64,000 bases of DNA from Halopenitus persicus (GCF_002355635.1 NZ_AP017558.1:2728001-2792000), one strand, 5' to 3'; numbered from the stretch's first letter, positions 25,366-34,764 are shown. The notes: generated by a model not told the origin, from the letters alone. A program made the numbers and translations.

Positions 25366-25830
25366 TTACGCCACACACCGCCCGCCGTCACGTGAGCCGG
25401 GACAGCGTCCGAGACAGGCCGGACTGACGAGGTCGTGGAGACGGAACACGCCGTCAGCCGGCAACGTGACGCCGATGTCGAATGCCGACTCGTCGTCGAT
25501 CGGTGCCTCCACCACCGAGTCGAAGAAGGTCGACACGACGCAGAAGCGCCAGCCCGCTTCGCTGGCGAGCGCTCTCCCCTCGTCCGTGAGCCTCACACCC
25601 GTATACTTCTCGTGGTCGAGCAATCCGCGATCGGCGAGCTTCGACACCATCTCCGTGACGCTGGCGGGGGTCACGTTCAACCGTTCCGTCAGCTCACCGG
25701 TCGTGATCCGGTCCGAACCGGACGCCGAGGCGGTCGACACGGCGAGGAGATACCGAGCTGTGCTCCGCTCGACGTCCGAAAGCGAACGCGAACTCGTCGG
25801 TGCGGTCCCCGTTCGCGGTTGCGATGCCAT
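25366..25830 (-). CDS. DtxR/MarR-like metal-dependent regulator with a Cys-rich tail
   Basis: 154 residues. Winged HTH: LSDVERSTARYLLAVSTAS, ITTGELTERLNVTPASVTEMVSKLADRGLL, YTGVRLTDEGRALA, the arrangement of DtxR/SirR repressors. After the HTH the usual helical dimerisation region is replaced by RFCVVSTFFDSVVEAP and a tail ending in VSPACLGRCPGSRDGGRC. It is divergent from the metal exporter across an operator-like box, and three more such boxes lie within 5 kb. It is therefore the obvious candidate for the local metal regulator. Confidence 0.82.
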   Translation of the reverse strand: MASQPRTGTAPTSSRSLSDVERSTARYLLAVSTASASGSDRITTGELTERLNVTPASVTEMVSKLADRGLLDHEKYTGVRLTDEGRALASEAGWRFCVVSTFFDSVVEAPIDDESAFDIGVTLPADGVFRLHDLVSPACLGRCPGSRDGGRCVA

Positions 25831-25965
25831 ACATACCCGTTCGCGGTTCCCCCGGATAAGCGTCTTCCCGAATTCCTTCGTCCCGGACGTATGGACCGCG
25901 AACGGGTCCTCCGTGGCTGTAAGTAGCGAATGCGGCCCAATGAGAGATTAGACATCGCACCTAAT

Positions 25966-26010
25966 TTAGGCACGTCTAATTATTTAGTTAGATCAACACC
26001 TTTTTAATTT
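25966..26010 (+). promoter_or_regulatory. Divergent operator/promoter region between regulator and exporter
   Basis: TTAGG-CACG-TCTAA (25966-25979) is a one-mismatch version of the TTAGG-N4-CCTAA box. An AT-rich TTTTTAATTTT at 26001-26011 sits about 35 bases before the small-peptide ATG at 26043 and can serve as its TATA region. Further half sites (ATTAGAC, CACCTAAT) flank the box. Confidence 0.55.
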
Positions 26011-26042
26011 TGGGTTATCCACTACCACTCGTTCACATCCTT

Positions 26043-26162
26043 ATGATGAAATCAGACGGAGCCGCTGCCTGGTCGGGAGACGGACTCCATCGGTGCCACC
26101 TCCACTGCGTCGTGGGCACGCGCACCGGAGAGCGGAGGACGAGGGAGGGGATGGACGAATGA
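26043..26162 (+). CDS. 39-residue peptide with an HRCHLHC motif, coupled to the metal exporter
   Basis: The frame begins MMKSDGAAAWSGDG, contains LHRCHLHCVV, and stops in an ATGA overlap with the exporter start at 26159. A TATA-like run lies at the distance expected for a leaderless mRNA. Three His and two Cys in seven residues would suit a metal-binding peptide or a metal-responsive leader. It is too short for codon statistics to settle; the overlap and promoter spacing are the evidence. Confidence 0.45.
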   Translation: MMKSDGAAAWSGDGLHRCHLHCVVGTRTGERRTREGMDE

Positions 26163-27451
26163 GTCCGCTCCAGTTACCCCCGGGATCGCTCGGATCGCCG
26201 CTCCAGGAAGTTCTCACCATCCTCGTTGGCTCGTGGCGCGAGGGGTTCGTCCAAGTCTCGGGTTTCGTCGGGGCGACGATCCTGCTGTTCAGCCTCGTCC
26301 AGTACGGCTTCGACGGCCGGATCACCGTGTGGCTCGAGGAGAACGAACGTGCCCAACCGCTTGCTGGTGCGCTTCTCGGCCTGACGCCGGGGTGTGGCGG
26401 CGCCATCATCGCGATGCCGCTGTACATCCGCGGGACGGTCAGCTTCGGGACCGTCGTCGCGGCACTTGCCGCCACCGCAGGCGACTCCGCGTTCGTCATT
26501 CTCGCGTTGGCCCCCGAAGCGGCGCTGTACGCCTACGGTTTGGCGTTCCTCTCGGCGATCCTGTTCGGCTACGCGATCGACTTCGGAGGCCTCGGGGTCG
26601 GCAGAGTCGACAGCGTCGTCGACCGGATGAGCTATCCGGTGACCGACGGCGGATTCTCCACCACCAACGTTGCTGCCGGCGGTCCAAGCATACCCGATTA
26701 CGAAGGGCCCGACCGCCACGGCCACGAAGACGAACACGCTCACAGCCATCACGGAAATGACCTGCCGAGTCGGCTGCCCGAGTCACGGCTGCTCGAGCGC
26801 TTCAGCCACGCCGTGCACGTTCTCTGGTGGTTCGTGCTCGCAGGAGCACTCGTTGCCGGCGTGATGTACCTCGTGCAGGGAGCAGCGGAGCCGGAATGGG
26901 TCCTCACCCCAACGTACGATGGGCTGTTCACGATCAGCGGGTTGGTGGGGACGACGCTCTCGTTTTACCTGTACTTCATCGGTCGACACTACATCGGTCA
27001 GGGTGAGACCGGCCGCGTCCGGGACTCGTTCGCCACCCTGTACAACACCTTCCAACACGCTGCGTTGGAGACGTCGATGGTCACCGTCTGGGTCATCGGG
27101 GGCTACCTCCTCTACGAGTACGGACTGTTGCTCACCGGCGTGGACATCCAGGGGCTCGCGGCGGCTGCCGGCGTCCTCGCTCCGATCGCGGGCGCTTTGA
27201 TCGGACTGGTCCCCGGCTGTGCGGCCCACATCGTGTTCGCACAGCTGTACGCGGTTGAGGAGGCGATCCCGTTCTCGGCGCTCGTCGCGAACGCCATCAG
27301 CCAGGACGGCGATGCGCTGTTCCCGCTGATGGCCATCGATATGAAGGCCGCCATCGTCGCGACGATCTACACGACGATTCCGGGCGTGATCACCGGCGTG
27401 CTGGTCTACTACTTCTGGCCGTACGCCCAGTTCGGGTTCGGGGTGCTGTGA
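26159..27451 (+). CDS. Putative 10-TM heavy-metal exporter (ArsP_2-like)
   Basis: 430 residues with about ten membrane helices arranged as two related halves, each with a signature: LLGLTPGCGGAIIAMPLYIRG and LIGLVPGCAAHIVFAQLY, followed in each by a small-residue helix and GDSAF/GDALF. Between the halves lies a cytoplasmic His-rich loop (HGHEDEHAHSHHG) suited to metal binding. This pattern matches the family named putative 10TM heavy-metal exporter. Given the DtxR-like regulator and operator, iron or manganese export is the likely job. The start is set by the ATGA overlap with the 39-residue ORF. Confidence 0.8.
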   Translation: MSPLQLPPGSLGSPLQEVLTILVGSWREGFVQVSGFVGATILLFSLVQYGFDGRITVWLEENERAQPLAGALLGLTPGCGGAIIAMPLYIRGTVSFGTVVAALAATAGDSAFVILALAPEAALYAYGLAFLSAILFGYAIDFGGLGVGRVDSVVDRMSYPVTDGGFSTTNVAAGGPSIPDYEGPDRHGHEDEHAHSHHGNDLPSRLPESRLLERFSHAVHVLWWFVLAGALVAGVMYLVQGAAEPEWVLTPTYDGLFTISGLVGTTLSFYLYFIGRHYIGQGETGRVRDSFATLYNTFQHAALETSMVTVWVIGGYLLYEYGLLLTGVDIQGLAAAAGVLAPIAGALIGLVPGCAAHIVFAQLYAVEEAIPFSALVANAISQDGDALFPLMAIDMKAAIVATIYTTIPGVITGVLVYYFWPYAQFGFGVL

Positions 27452-27540
27452 GATGTATGACCTCGCCCTCCCGCGATGGATACGCACGGTCGGAAAGCCG
27501 CAGCCTTCGAACGGTCGGAATCGTCACCGAACGTGTGAGG

Positions 27541-28042
27541 ATTGACATCCTCCTCCGCGGAAACGCGGAGGAATCCTGAGCGTTGGAGATGTCAGGTTTC
27601 CAGTCTCACCGAGCATCCAGTCGGCGAGAATCCGTCCGGATGCTCGCGGTCTGAGGCGGGTGAGACTGCTGGGAGTGCCAAGCTCCCGGTACTCCTATCC
27701 TCCGTTATGGGTGGACTCCCGGTGTTGTTTTTGCCACAGCGAGTCCAGCAGACATCGGCGGACTCGGAGTTACTCCGGTGCTTCCACGCAGCCGGGCACT
27801 GCATCAGTTCATTCGAGGAACCGACCGTTCACTCGACTGGTTCCGATTACTGTCTCATTGCTTGGAGCGGGCAGACCGCCATCGTAGGATTGGTGGGAAG
27901 AGTTCTCTTTCCACCCCGATTCCGACGACTGCGTACGGATGCCTGCCACTTCAACGTATGAGTACGATCTCGAGCGAGCAATCGGTGGTGGATTGTGAAA
28001 ATCCATGGATTCATCCCGCACCTTTAGGCGCGGTATTCTCCT
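27541..28042 (-). mobile_element. Non-autonomous IS200/IS605-like element (about 0.5 kb)
   Basis: On the minus strand it begins with an imperfect hairpin ACCGCGCC-TAAA-GGTGCGGG (28015-28034) and ends with a 9-bp perfect hairpin TCCTCCGCG/CGCGGAGGA (27551-27572) followed by GAGGATGTCAA, the tail I associate with tnpB right ends in haloarchaea. There are no inverted terminal repeats. Inside is only a 70-residue frame (27592-27804, minus), possibly a decayed tnpB end. Lower GC than its neighbours supports foreign origin. Confidence 0.5.
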
Positions 28043-28185
28043 TGCTTACTCTAATTCCCGTTCCGACTTCCTGCTGGAACGAATTGATATAGCATTATAT
28101 AATTTATTAGTTCTCTCAGGATCGTTCCTCGCTGAACGTGACCGACCAGTCACGACGGCATTCGACCGCGAATCGACCGGTCCGC

Positions 28186-29250
28186 TCACAGGAGCCGATA
28201 GATGTGTGTCTCGTAGGTCGCTCGGACCTGGTCACCCCAGTTGTGGGTATAGGTGTCGATGATGTCCTCGGCGACGTCCCCACGGAGGTACTTCACGACG
28301 CCCCGGTCGCCGGTTCGATCCCGGAGGTGCGTGGTGAAGAAGTGCCGGAAGTAGTGGGGGGTCACGTTCTCGCTTGCGCCGCCTCCGGTCCGATACCAGC
28401 CGTGGTCCCTGGCGTACTCCTCGACGACGTGACGGACGGTCTGGGGATCGAGACGCTCGCCCCACGACCCCGAGGTGCCCACGAACAGGGGCTCGGCCGG
28501 AGAGACGGCGTCCGGACGGACCGCGAGCCACGCCGTGAGCACGCGCTCGAGCTCGTCGTCGATCGGGATCACCGTCTCCCGCTTCCGCTTGTTGGCGGCC
28601 GGCCTGGGCTCGCCGTTGAGCTCCTCGCCGACCCGTGCGTCCCCCGTCACGTACAGCGAATCCGGTCGCGACTCGAGCGCCGGCCGAGTCCCGAGCTCGT
28701 AGGTCGACGCCGCGGCCGAGTCGGGCATCGAGACGTCGCGGAGATCGAGGTTACAGAGCTCGCCGACCCGCATCCCGGTCTTCAGCAACGTCACGATCAC
28801 TGCGCGGTGCAGGGGGTGACGAACGCGATCGAGGAACGCCCGCATCGCCGGAACGTCGATCTCGCGCCGGGCGGGATCCTTGTCGACCGATTCGTCCATC
28901 TCCTCCATCACGAGGGTCATCGGGTTCGAGTCGAAGGCGCCGACCTGCGTCATGTACGTGTAATATCGGTGGAGATACGCCGCGTACGTCGCGACCGTAC
29001 TTTCGGCGAGATCGCCCCGGAGAGAGTGGACGAAGGCCATACAATCCCTGTGAGTCGCCCGTGCGGTCACGTTCCTGCCCTCGTCAGCGGCGTCGTTTTC
29101 CCCTCGACGGTCGGCCACGAACGCCTCGAAGCGCCGCAGCACGCGCTCGTAGGACCGCTTCGTTCGGTCCGTCTTCCCGTGATAGGTGAGGTCCTCGAGA
29201 AAGTACCCGACGGGGTCCGCCGGGTCGAGGGAGTCGGTCCCGCTACTCAT
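28186..29250 (-). CDS. Xer-type tyrosine recombinase
   Basis: 354 residues: an N-terminal core-binding SAM-like domain (about 12-115) and a catalytic domain with R161 (GMRVGEL), H299 and R302 (PHYFRHFF), then IDTYTHNW with Y334 aligning to the Xer nucleophile; the usual LGH is replaced by LRGD. The start MSSGTDSL is chosen because it overlaps the preceding DUF5805-like gene by 8 bases and the longer reading is basic. It may resolve chromosome dimers or act on a nearby site; the adjacent 1.3-kb non-coding region contains candidate palindromes. Confidence 0.88.
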   Translation of the reverse strand: MSSGTDSLDPADPVGYFLEDLTYHGKTDRTKRSYERVLRRFEAFVADRRGENDAADEGRNVTARATHRDCMAFVHSLRGDLAESTVATYAAYLHRYYTYMTQVGAFDSNPMTLVMEEMDESVDKDPARREIDVPAMRAFLDRVRHPLHRAVIVTLLKTGMRVGELCNLDLRDVSMPDSAAASTYELGTRPALESRPDSLYVTGDARVGEELNGEPRPAANKRKRETVIPIDDELERVLTAWLAVRPDAVSPAEPLFVGTSGSWGERLDPQTVRHVVEEYARDHGWYRTGGGASENVTPHYFRHFFTTHLRDRTGDRGVVKYLRGDVAEDIIDTYTHNWGDQVRATYETHIYRLL

Positions 29251-29647
29251 CGACCAACACGTACCCGCCGTCCCGTCCCCGGTAGCGAACCCGTCCCCGT
29301 CCCTGCAGATCCTCCAGGACCGCGTCCAATCGTTCCTCGAGGTTTTCGGTGACCGCTTCCCGCAGCTCCTCCCAGGAGCGAACGGTGGTTTCATCGAGAA
29401 CCTCGAGGACACGGTCTTCGAGGTCCTCACCCCCAGGGTGAGCGTCCTGATCAGCCGTCTCCTCGTTGTCCGCCGGATCGCTCCCGAGATCGTCGGCAAA
29501 CCCCCGTCGTCCGGCCTGTACCATCGTTCGGACGAACTCGCTGCGTGACATCCCGAGATCCTCGGCGTGTCTGGACCACTCCTCTTTCTGATAGGTGGGG
29601 ACGTACGTCTTGACCGACGTTCGATCGGTGTCGGGTTCGGTGCTCAT
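29243..29647 (-). CDS. DUF5805-like DNA-binding partner of the recombinase
   Basis: 134 acidic residues. An N-terminal part (SVKTYVPTYQKEEWSRHAEDLGMSRSEFVRTMVQAGRR) resembles a ribbon-helix-helix protein; the C-terminal part (LEDRVLEVLDETTVRSWEELREAV...GRVRYRGRDGGYVLVDE) resembles a winged helix. I know this pairing with a Xer-like integrase as common in haloarchaea (family name from memory). Coupled translation with the recombinase suggests it acts as accessory factor or regulator. Confidence 0.78.
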   Translation of the reverse strand: MSTEPDTDRTSVKTYVPTYQKEEWSRHAEDLGMSRSEFVRTMVQAGRRGFADDLGSDPADNEETADQDAHPGGEDLEDRVLEVLDETTVRSWEELREAVTENLEERLDAVLEDLQGRGRVRYRGRDGGYVLVDE

Positions 29648-30914
29648 CGGTACTGGTCCATCTCGGTGACGTCCCTTCAATGTATCCCTTATTATTGGGA
29701 TAAGAGTCCTTATCATCATTTGAGGTGCTAAAATATGCGCCGATATAGATTATTATACTGAATTGTATCTCTCCATACGCTCATACCTAGAGCCATATTT
29801 CAGGATCAATTTCGTTGCCTTCGTATGGCCTAAATTTTGCGTTCGTCTCGTCGATCGTCCCGATCGAGACGATCGGAGATGGCGGATGCGTGATCGAGAC
29901 GGGATCGAATGCCGAAATATGCTCAATATGATATGTATCAGAGCACTCGAGGGAGCGTTCCCCTCGTCGAGGGTGCGACGCGAAACGCCGGTTGACCACG
30001 TACCGTGACGGTCACAGTCACGACCACGGCGTGTAATCGGATCCCGGGCCCGTCGAGAGCTCGGACTTGTCGAGGATCCGTCCGTCGACGTCGGGGATGA
30101 CGCCATTGGACAGACGGCAGTGGACGGAGACGATGGCGTCTCGACTTTCGAACGCGGCGACCAGAGGTGTGTGATGATGCCGTCACTCCCCACGGACGGT
30201 GGGACGGTCGCCGGTTACGAGTCGCCACGGTCGGACACCTCGGTCCCGGTCGGTTCGTGGCTTGCTGTCGGTTTCGTGTGTGGGGTGTGGTTTCTCCGTC
30301 CGGGTGTCGCTTCGCGTCCGTAACTCGTGGAGTGGTCCGTTCCGGACGCGCTCGTGGCGTCCGTCAGCGTCCGCCGTCACGTCGATCGATGGCCTCCGTC
30401 CTTTCGACAAATCCGGTTCGGAAAGGCTCTGTGACGGCCGTGGTCCTGTGAGCGACCCGATGCGCTACGTGTGGGCGACGACGGTCGTTCCCGCGCTGAG
30501 GCGCCGCGACCTGCCACGACGTCCGTATCACGTACCGGCGTCGGACGTTCAGTACACTGGATCGCTCGAACTGCGGATCCCGGGCCGGTTGGTCGCCATC
30601 GTCACGAGTCCGCTGGCGTGTCGTGGTTGGGATCGAGTGCAGCGGTCCTGCGGCGTCGTCGATCAGGGCCGAGCGTGGGACGTTGCCGATCGAACGCGAT
30701 CGTGTATATCCTATGGCGCTATATTCAATCTAACCCGGCGGAAGTTGAGACTACAGTGGGTTTACCGGGGCTGTAATGTGTGGTTTCGAACGAATCGACG
30801 AGCGGAATCAGCTTTAGATCCTTCTCCCAACGAGCATTCTTGTTGAGATGGAAACTAATTCGGGTATTTTCGCGGCCACAGACAGTGTATCCACTTAGAC
30901 ACCACGCTATCCTA
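29648..30914. other. 1.27-kb stretch without a recognisable gene
   Basis: The first 300 bases are AT-rich (promoter of the recombinase pair and beyond), the rest GC-rich. Open frames of 146 and 215 codons exist but are basic, Ser/Arg-rich and resemble no haloarchaeal protein. The stretch contains an 8-8-8 palindrome CGATCGTC/GACGATCG (29852-29875). A short minus-strand frame at 30725-30928 (VCGRENTRISFHLNKNARW) could be a decayed transposase piece. Flanks are IS-like on both sides. Confidence 0.55.
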
Positions 30915-30954
30915 GAGTAAGCTACCACGCCCTGAAGAGCGTGGTAGCTTACTC
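30915..30954. terminator. 16-bp perfect inverted repeat at the end of proA
   Basis: GAGTAAGCTACCACGC and its exact complement flank an 8-base loop (CCTGAAGA). The proA stop codon TAA (30949-30951, minus) lies within one arm. It could be a strong terminator for the proCBA transcript or, judging by the CCACGC-loop-GCGTGG form, the end of a lost IS200/IS605-type element. Confidence 0.6.
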
Positions 30955-32280
30955 ATCCGCAAGTCGGCCGGGCGTCCACTCGCCGTCGAAGGCCTCGTGA
31001 GCGAACGGCGTGGCGTCTTCACCTGCGTAGGTGGCCACGAGCTGGCCGTCGCCCTCGAGGTAGTACTTGTAGGTCGTCAATCCCGCCAGGCCGACCGGGC
31101 CACGAGCGTGGATCTTCCCCGTCGAGATGCCGACCTCCGCGCCAAGACCGTATCGATAGCCGTCGGCAAAGCGCGTCGAGGCGTTGTGGAAGACGCTCGC
31201 GGCGTCGATGCCGGTCATGAACAGCTCGGCGGTCTCGGCGTCGTCGGTGACGATCGACTCGGTGTGCTTCGAGCCGTGGGCGTTGACGTGTTCGACAGCC
31301 TCGTACACGTCCGGGATGACCTTGATCGACAGTTCGAGGTCCCCGTACTCGCTGTCCCAGTCGTCGTCGGTCGCTTCGCCCACGTCGACTATCTCGCGAG
31401 TCGCCTCGTCCCCGCGGAGTTCGACGCCGGCAGCCTCGTAGCGCTCGACCATGGCCGGCAAGAACGTCTCGGCGATGCATTCGTTGACCAGCAGCGTCTC
31501 GACGGCGTTACAGACCGCCGGATACTGGACTTTGGCGTCGAAGGCGATCTCCTCGGCCTGTTCGAGGTCGGCGGCCTCGTCGACGTAGACGTGGCAGATC
31601 CCTTCCGTGTGGCCCAGTACGGGAATTTGGGTGTTGTTCTGGATGTAGGAGACGAACTCCGAGGAGCCACGGGGCATCAGCAGATCCACTTCGTCGTCCA
31701 TCTCCAGCAGGCGGTCGACCTCCTCGTGAGCTTCGATGAGCTGGACCCAGCCGTCGGGCAGCTCGGCGGTCGCCTCGCGGATGATCTCGTAGAGGACGCG
31801 GTTGGACTTGCTCGCTTCACTGCCGCCTTTGAGGATGACGGCGTTGCCGGATTTGAGTGCGAGGGCGGCGATCTGGACCAGTGCGTCCGGCCGCGACTCG
31901 AAAATGGTGCCGACGACGCCGATCGGTACGGCGACCTTGTACAGTTCGAGATCCGCGTCCAGTTCCCGGGCTTCCAGCGTCTCGCCGAGCGGATCTTCCC
32001 GTTCGGCGACGCTCTCGACCATCTCGGCGATGCTCTCCAGCTTCGCGTCGTCGAGTTTCAGCCGGTCGACGAGTGCCTGGGTGTACTCGCCCCGTTGGAG
32101 CATAGCCTCTGCCTCCGCCACGTCGGCCGCGTTGGCCTCGCGGATCTCCGTCTCGTGGCCACGGATGGCGTCAGCGATCGATTCGAGCGCCGCGTTGCGC
32201 GTCGCTTCGTCGACGTTTGCCAACTGCAGCGCGGCGTGCTGTGCGTCGGTTACCTGGGATTCCGTGTCGTACTCAGTCAT
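30949..32280 (-). CDS. proA: Gamma-glutamyl phosphate reductase
   Basis: Second step of proline synthesis: NADPH reduction of glutamyl-5-phosphate to the semialdehyde. 443 residues of the aldehyde dehydrogenase superfamily with [35 protein letters not shown], the catalytic Cys in [16 protein letters not shown], and [14 protein letters not shown]. Overlaps proB by 8 bases and is last of the proC-proB-proA unit. Confidence 0.95.
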   Translation of the reverse strand: MTEYDTESQVTDAQHAALQLANVDEATRNAALESIADAIRGHETEIREANAADVAEAEAMLQRGEYTQALVDRLKLDDAKLESIAEMVESVAEREDPLGETLEARELDADLELYKVAVPIGVVGTIFESRPDALVQIAALALKSGNAVILKGGSEASKSNRVLYEIIREATAELPDGWVQLIEAHEEVDRLLEMDDEVDLLMPRGSSEFVSYIQNNTQIPVLGHTEGICHVYVDEAADLEQAEEIAFDAKVQYPAVCNAVETLLVNECIAETFLPAMVERYEAAGVELRGDEATREIVDVGEATDDDWDSEYGDLELSIKVIPDVYEAVEHVNAHGSKHTESIVTDDAETAELFMTGIDAASVFHNASTRFADGYRYGLGAEVGISTGKIHARGPVGLAGLTTYKYYLEGDGQLVATYAGEDATPFAHEAFDGEWTPGRLADE

Positions 32281-33121
32281 CTGTGGCTCCGTTTATCGGG
32301 ACGAATAGCGTCCCCACCGATTTGGCAGTAGCGATCCGTTCCAGCACGTCTCGTTCCGCCGAGTTCGCGATGATCGCGGGCGTGCCGTGCTCGCTCACGT
32401 CGCGTGCGCCCTCGACTTTAGTCAGGATGCCGCCGAATTCGCCGGTCGTGCTGTCGTCGACGAACGACTGGACGGCGTCGTAGTTCGTGCCGACTGCCTC
32501 GATCAGTTCCGCGTCGTCGTCGTCCTTCGGATTGCCCGTGTAGACGCCGCCAACGTCGGTCAGCGTCACCAGCAGATCGACGTCGACGCCGATGGCGACC
32601 GACGCCGAAAGCATATCGTTGTCGCCGATCTGGATCTCCTCGGTCGCGATCGCGTCATTCTCGTTGATGATCGGTACGATTCCCCAGTCGAACAGCGTCT
32701 CGATGGTGTTCCGGACGTTCGTGAACCGCTCGGGATTGGCCAGATCGTGCTCGGTCAGGAGGATCTGTGCGACCGTCTGGTCGTAGCGGTCGAAACTCTG
32801 CGTGTAGTGGCGCATCAGGTGGCTCTGACCGACGGTCGACAGCGCCTGGTTCTCCTCGACCGTCTCGGTCTCCTCGCCGATCAGCCCTTTGCCGGCACCG
32901 ACTGCGCCGGACGAGACCAACAGGACGTCCTTCCCACGCTCCCGGAGGGCCATAATGTCGCTGACCAGTTTGTCGAGTTTCACGCGATCGAGCTGGGAGT
33001 CCGCGTCAGTCAGGGAGTTCGTCCCCGCCTTCACGATCACGCGCTGGGCGGCGGCGGCCTGATCGCGTGCCTGCTCGACGGTCTCCTCGTCGATGGTCTC
33101 GATTACCGGCAGATCACTCAT
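32273..33121 (-). CDS. proB: Glutamate 5-kinase (short archaeal type)
   Basis: Phosphorylates glutamate, the first step to proline. 282 residues of the amino acid kinase fold: [43 protein letters not shown] and GDNDMLSA; the C-terminal PUA domain of bacterial ProB is absent. I start at MSDLPVIET, 8 bases inside proC, because the longer reading is basic and antisense-like. Feedback by proline is a family property. Confidence 0.94.
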   Translation of the reverse strand: MSDLPVIETIDEETVEQARDQAAAAQRVIVKAGTNSLTDADSQLDRVKLDKLVSDIMALRERGKDVLLVSSGAVGAGKGLIGEETETVEENQALSTVGQSHLMRHYTQSFDRYDQTVAQILLTEHDLANPERFTNVRNTIETLFDWGIVPIINENDAIATEEIQIGDNDMLSASVAIGVDVDLLVTLTDVGGVYTGNPKDDDDAELIEAVGTNYDAVQSFVDDSTTGEFGGILTKVEGARDVSEHGTPAIIANSAERDVLERIATAKSVGTLFVPINGATDD

Positions 33122-33890
33122 CCTCGAACGCCTCGGCGAGTTCGCGGGACCGCTGCTCGGCCGCTTCGACGGCGTCGACGACCGCCGTATCGGCGTCGCT
33201 GTCCCAGAGCACCTCCATGCCCTCGATGGTCGTCCCGTTGGGCGAGCAGACGGCGTCGATGAGCTCCGAGACGCTTCGGTCATCCCGAAGGACCGTCTCG
33301 GCCGCGCCTTTGAACGTCTGTGCGGCCAGCGTCTCGGCCTGCTCGGGATCAAGGCCGCCGTTGACGCCGGCCTCCTTGATCGCGTCGATGAGGTAGAAGA
33401 CGAAGGCCGGGCCGCTGCCGTTGACTGCCGTCGCCACGTCCATCAGCTCCTCGTCTATCTCGACGAACTCGCCGACTGCATCGAGCATGTCCCGAACGGT
33501 GTCGTCGATCCCCTCGTGGGTGGCTGCGGCGGCCATGTCGCCGGTCTCGGCTGCCAGATTCGGCATGATTCGGACGACCGTCGCGTCCGTCTCGCTGGCG
33601 ACGAACGACCGCGGGACGCCCGCCGCGATGGTGACCAGCGACTGGTCCGGCCGGAGATCGAGATCCGAGAGCACTGCGGAGACTGCCTTTGGTTTGACCG
33701 CCAGAACGACGATCTCCGCCTCCCGGGCCGCGTCGATGTCGTCGGTCGTCCTGTCCGCGTCGTCGGCGACTGAGGCCAGTGCCTCGGGATCGAGGTCGAT
33801 AGCTGTCACTTCGTAGGCTCCGGTCCGGGAGAGCCCCTTCACGAAAGCTCCACCCATATTTCCGCAACCGATAACGCTCACGTGTGTCAT
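33114..33890 (-). CDS. proC: Pyrroline-5-carboxylate reductase
   Basis: Last step of proline synthesis. 258 residues from [17 protein letters not shown]-terminal Rossmann fold (GCGNMG), the VLAVKP motif, [11 protein letters not shown], and the helical dimer domain with [20 protein letters not shown] and [12 protein letters not shown]. Met at 33920 would add ten residues not seen in the family. First gene of the proC-proB-proA unit. Confidence 0.95.
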   Translation of the reverse strand: MTHVSVIGCGNMGGAFVKGLSRTGAYEVTAIDLDPEALASVADDADRTTDDIDAAREAEIVVLAVKPKAVSAVLSDLDLRPDQSLVTIAAGVPRSFVASETDATVVRIMPNLAAETGDMAAAATHEGIDDTVRDMLDAVGEFVEIDEELMDVATAVNGSGPAFVFYLIDAIKEAGVNGGLDPEQAETLAAQTFKGAAETVLRDDRSVSELIDAVCSPNGTTIEGMEVLWDSDADTAVVDAVEAAEQRSRELAEAFEDE

Positions 33891-34764
33891 CCTATTCATA
33901 CAGCGGGGATCGAGGTACATACCAACTCCGGCTTCGTTCGAGCGATCGGCCCGTCGGGGGCGCCGTTCGTTTCACTACGGAGGGGTGGGGGGCCAAATCC
34001 AGATGCGCCCTACGTACCAGATCATCGGGTCTCTCCCAGATTCCGAGGTGGCGTCCAGCAGCGTCACGAGTCGTGAAGAGGCGCTTGGAACGGGGGGTGC
34101 GTGGGGTGTGTCGTCAGCGATGTCCTGCTCGCCGTGGAACGACCGTCCCTCGTGGTTCGAGAGAAGGCGCCAGGGCCGGGCGTCTTCCTCACCTTCGAAC
34201 GGAGCATCACCGTGAAGTACCGCGGGGACAAGCCCCGCGGCTTCGCGGTTTTGACCGCACGTCCCAAACCGGGCCGTGCCGTCGCAGGCGAATGTAATTC
34301 CCCTCGACCTTCCCGTGACTGGTCGGCTGGAATTCACACCCGAACGCTCGATGCGTCCGTGAGGGTCGGCGGCTCCACCCCGCTCGAAACCCGAGATCTC
34401 TCCGCCGGTCACCGTTCGTCCTCGACGCTCGAACGCGGTTCCCGCGGTGCATACTCACGCCGAGACTCCTCGTTCTCCTCACCAAGCTGCTCGGTGATCG
34501 TAAATGGTGTTCGGAGTGAAGGTGACGAGAACACCGGAGGAGACGAATTACCGTTCACCCGAGCATAGTGTGGTATCCCACCCCATAGTTTTTGCATACT
34601 CGTCCCGAAGACTTCGTGAAATGGACGGACACGGAGACGTTCCGCGAACGGAGATCCCCTTATGATGACCGTCAGCCGCACGCCGCTCGAACGGCGCGGC
34701 CGAGACGACGTCGGCCCGTGTGAACGCCCCATCAGAACCGTTCGGTGGACCGAAGGAAACGACG
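33891..34764. other. 0.87-kb stretch without a recognisable gene
   Basis: Lies between divergent genes (proC, and the 34765 gene). It contains an 8-bp perfect hairpin CCGCGGGG-ACAAG-CCCCGCGG (34220-34240), preceded by GTGAAGTA, similar in style to IS200/IS605 ends, and a smaller GCGGT-TTTG-ACCGC stem just after. Open frames are poor in acidic residues and look accidental. Confidence 0.5.
34220..34240. mobile_element. Solitary GC hairpin resembling an IS200/IS605-type end
   Basis: CCGCGGGG/CCCCGCGG, 8-bp perfect arms with 5-base loop, in a gene-less region with no transposase. Similar in form to the hairpins at 19272 and 27551. Confidence 0.35.

Noticed and set aside
29753-30193. A 146-codon minus-strand frame in the same stretch
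   Set aside because: Ser/Arg-rich with no domain; AT-rich half looks like promoter or remnant DNA.
30199-30846. A 215-codon frame in the gene-less stretch
   Set aside because: Basic, Arg/Ser/Val-rich, no family motifs and no promoter; not haloarchaeal in composition.
34101-34568. A 155-codon frame between proC and the 34765 gene
   Set aside because: Contains the IS-like hairpin and lacks acidic character; no domain.
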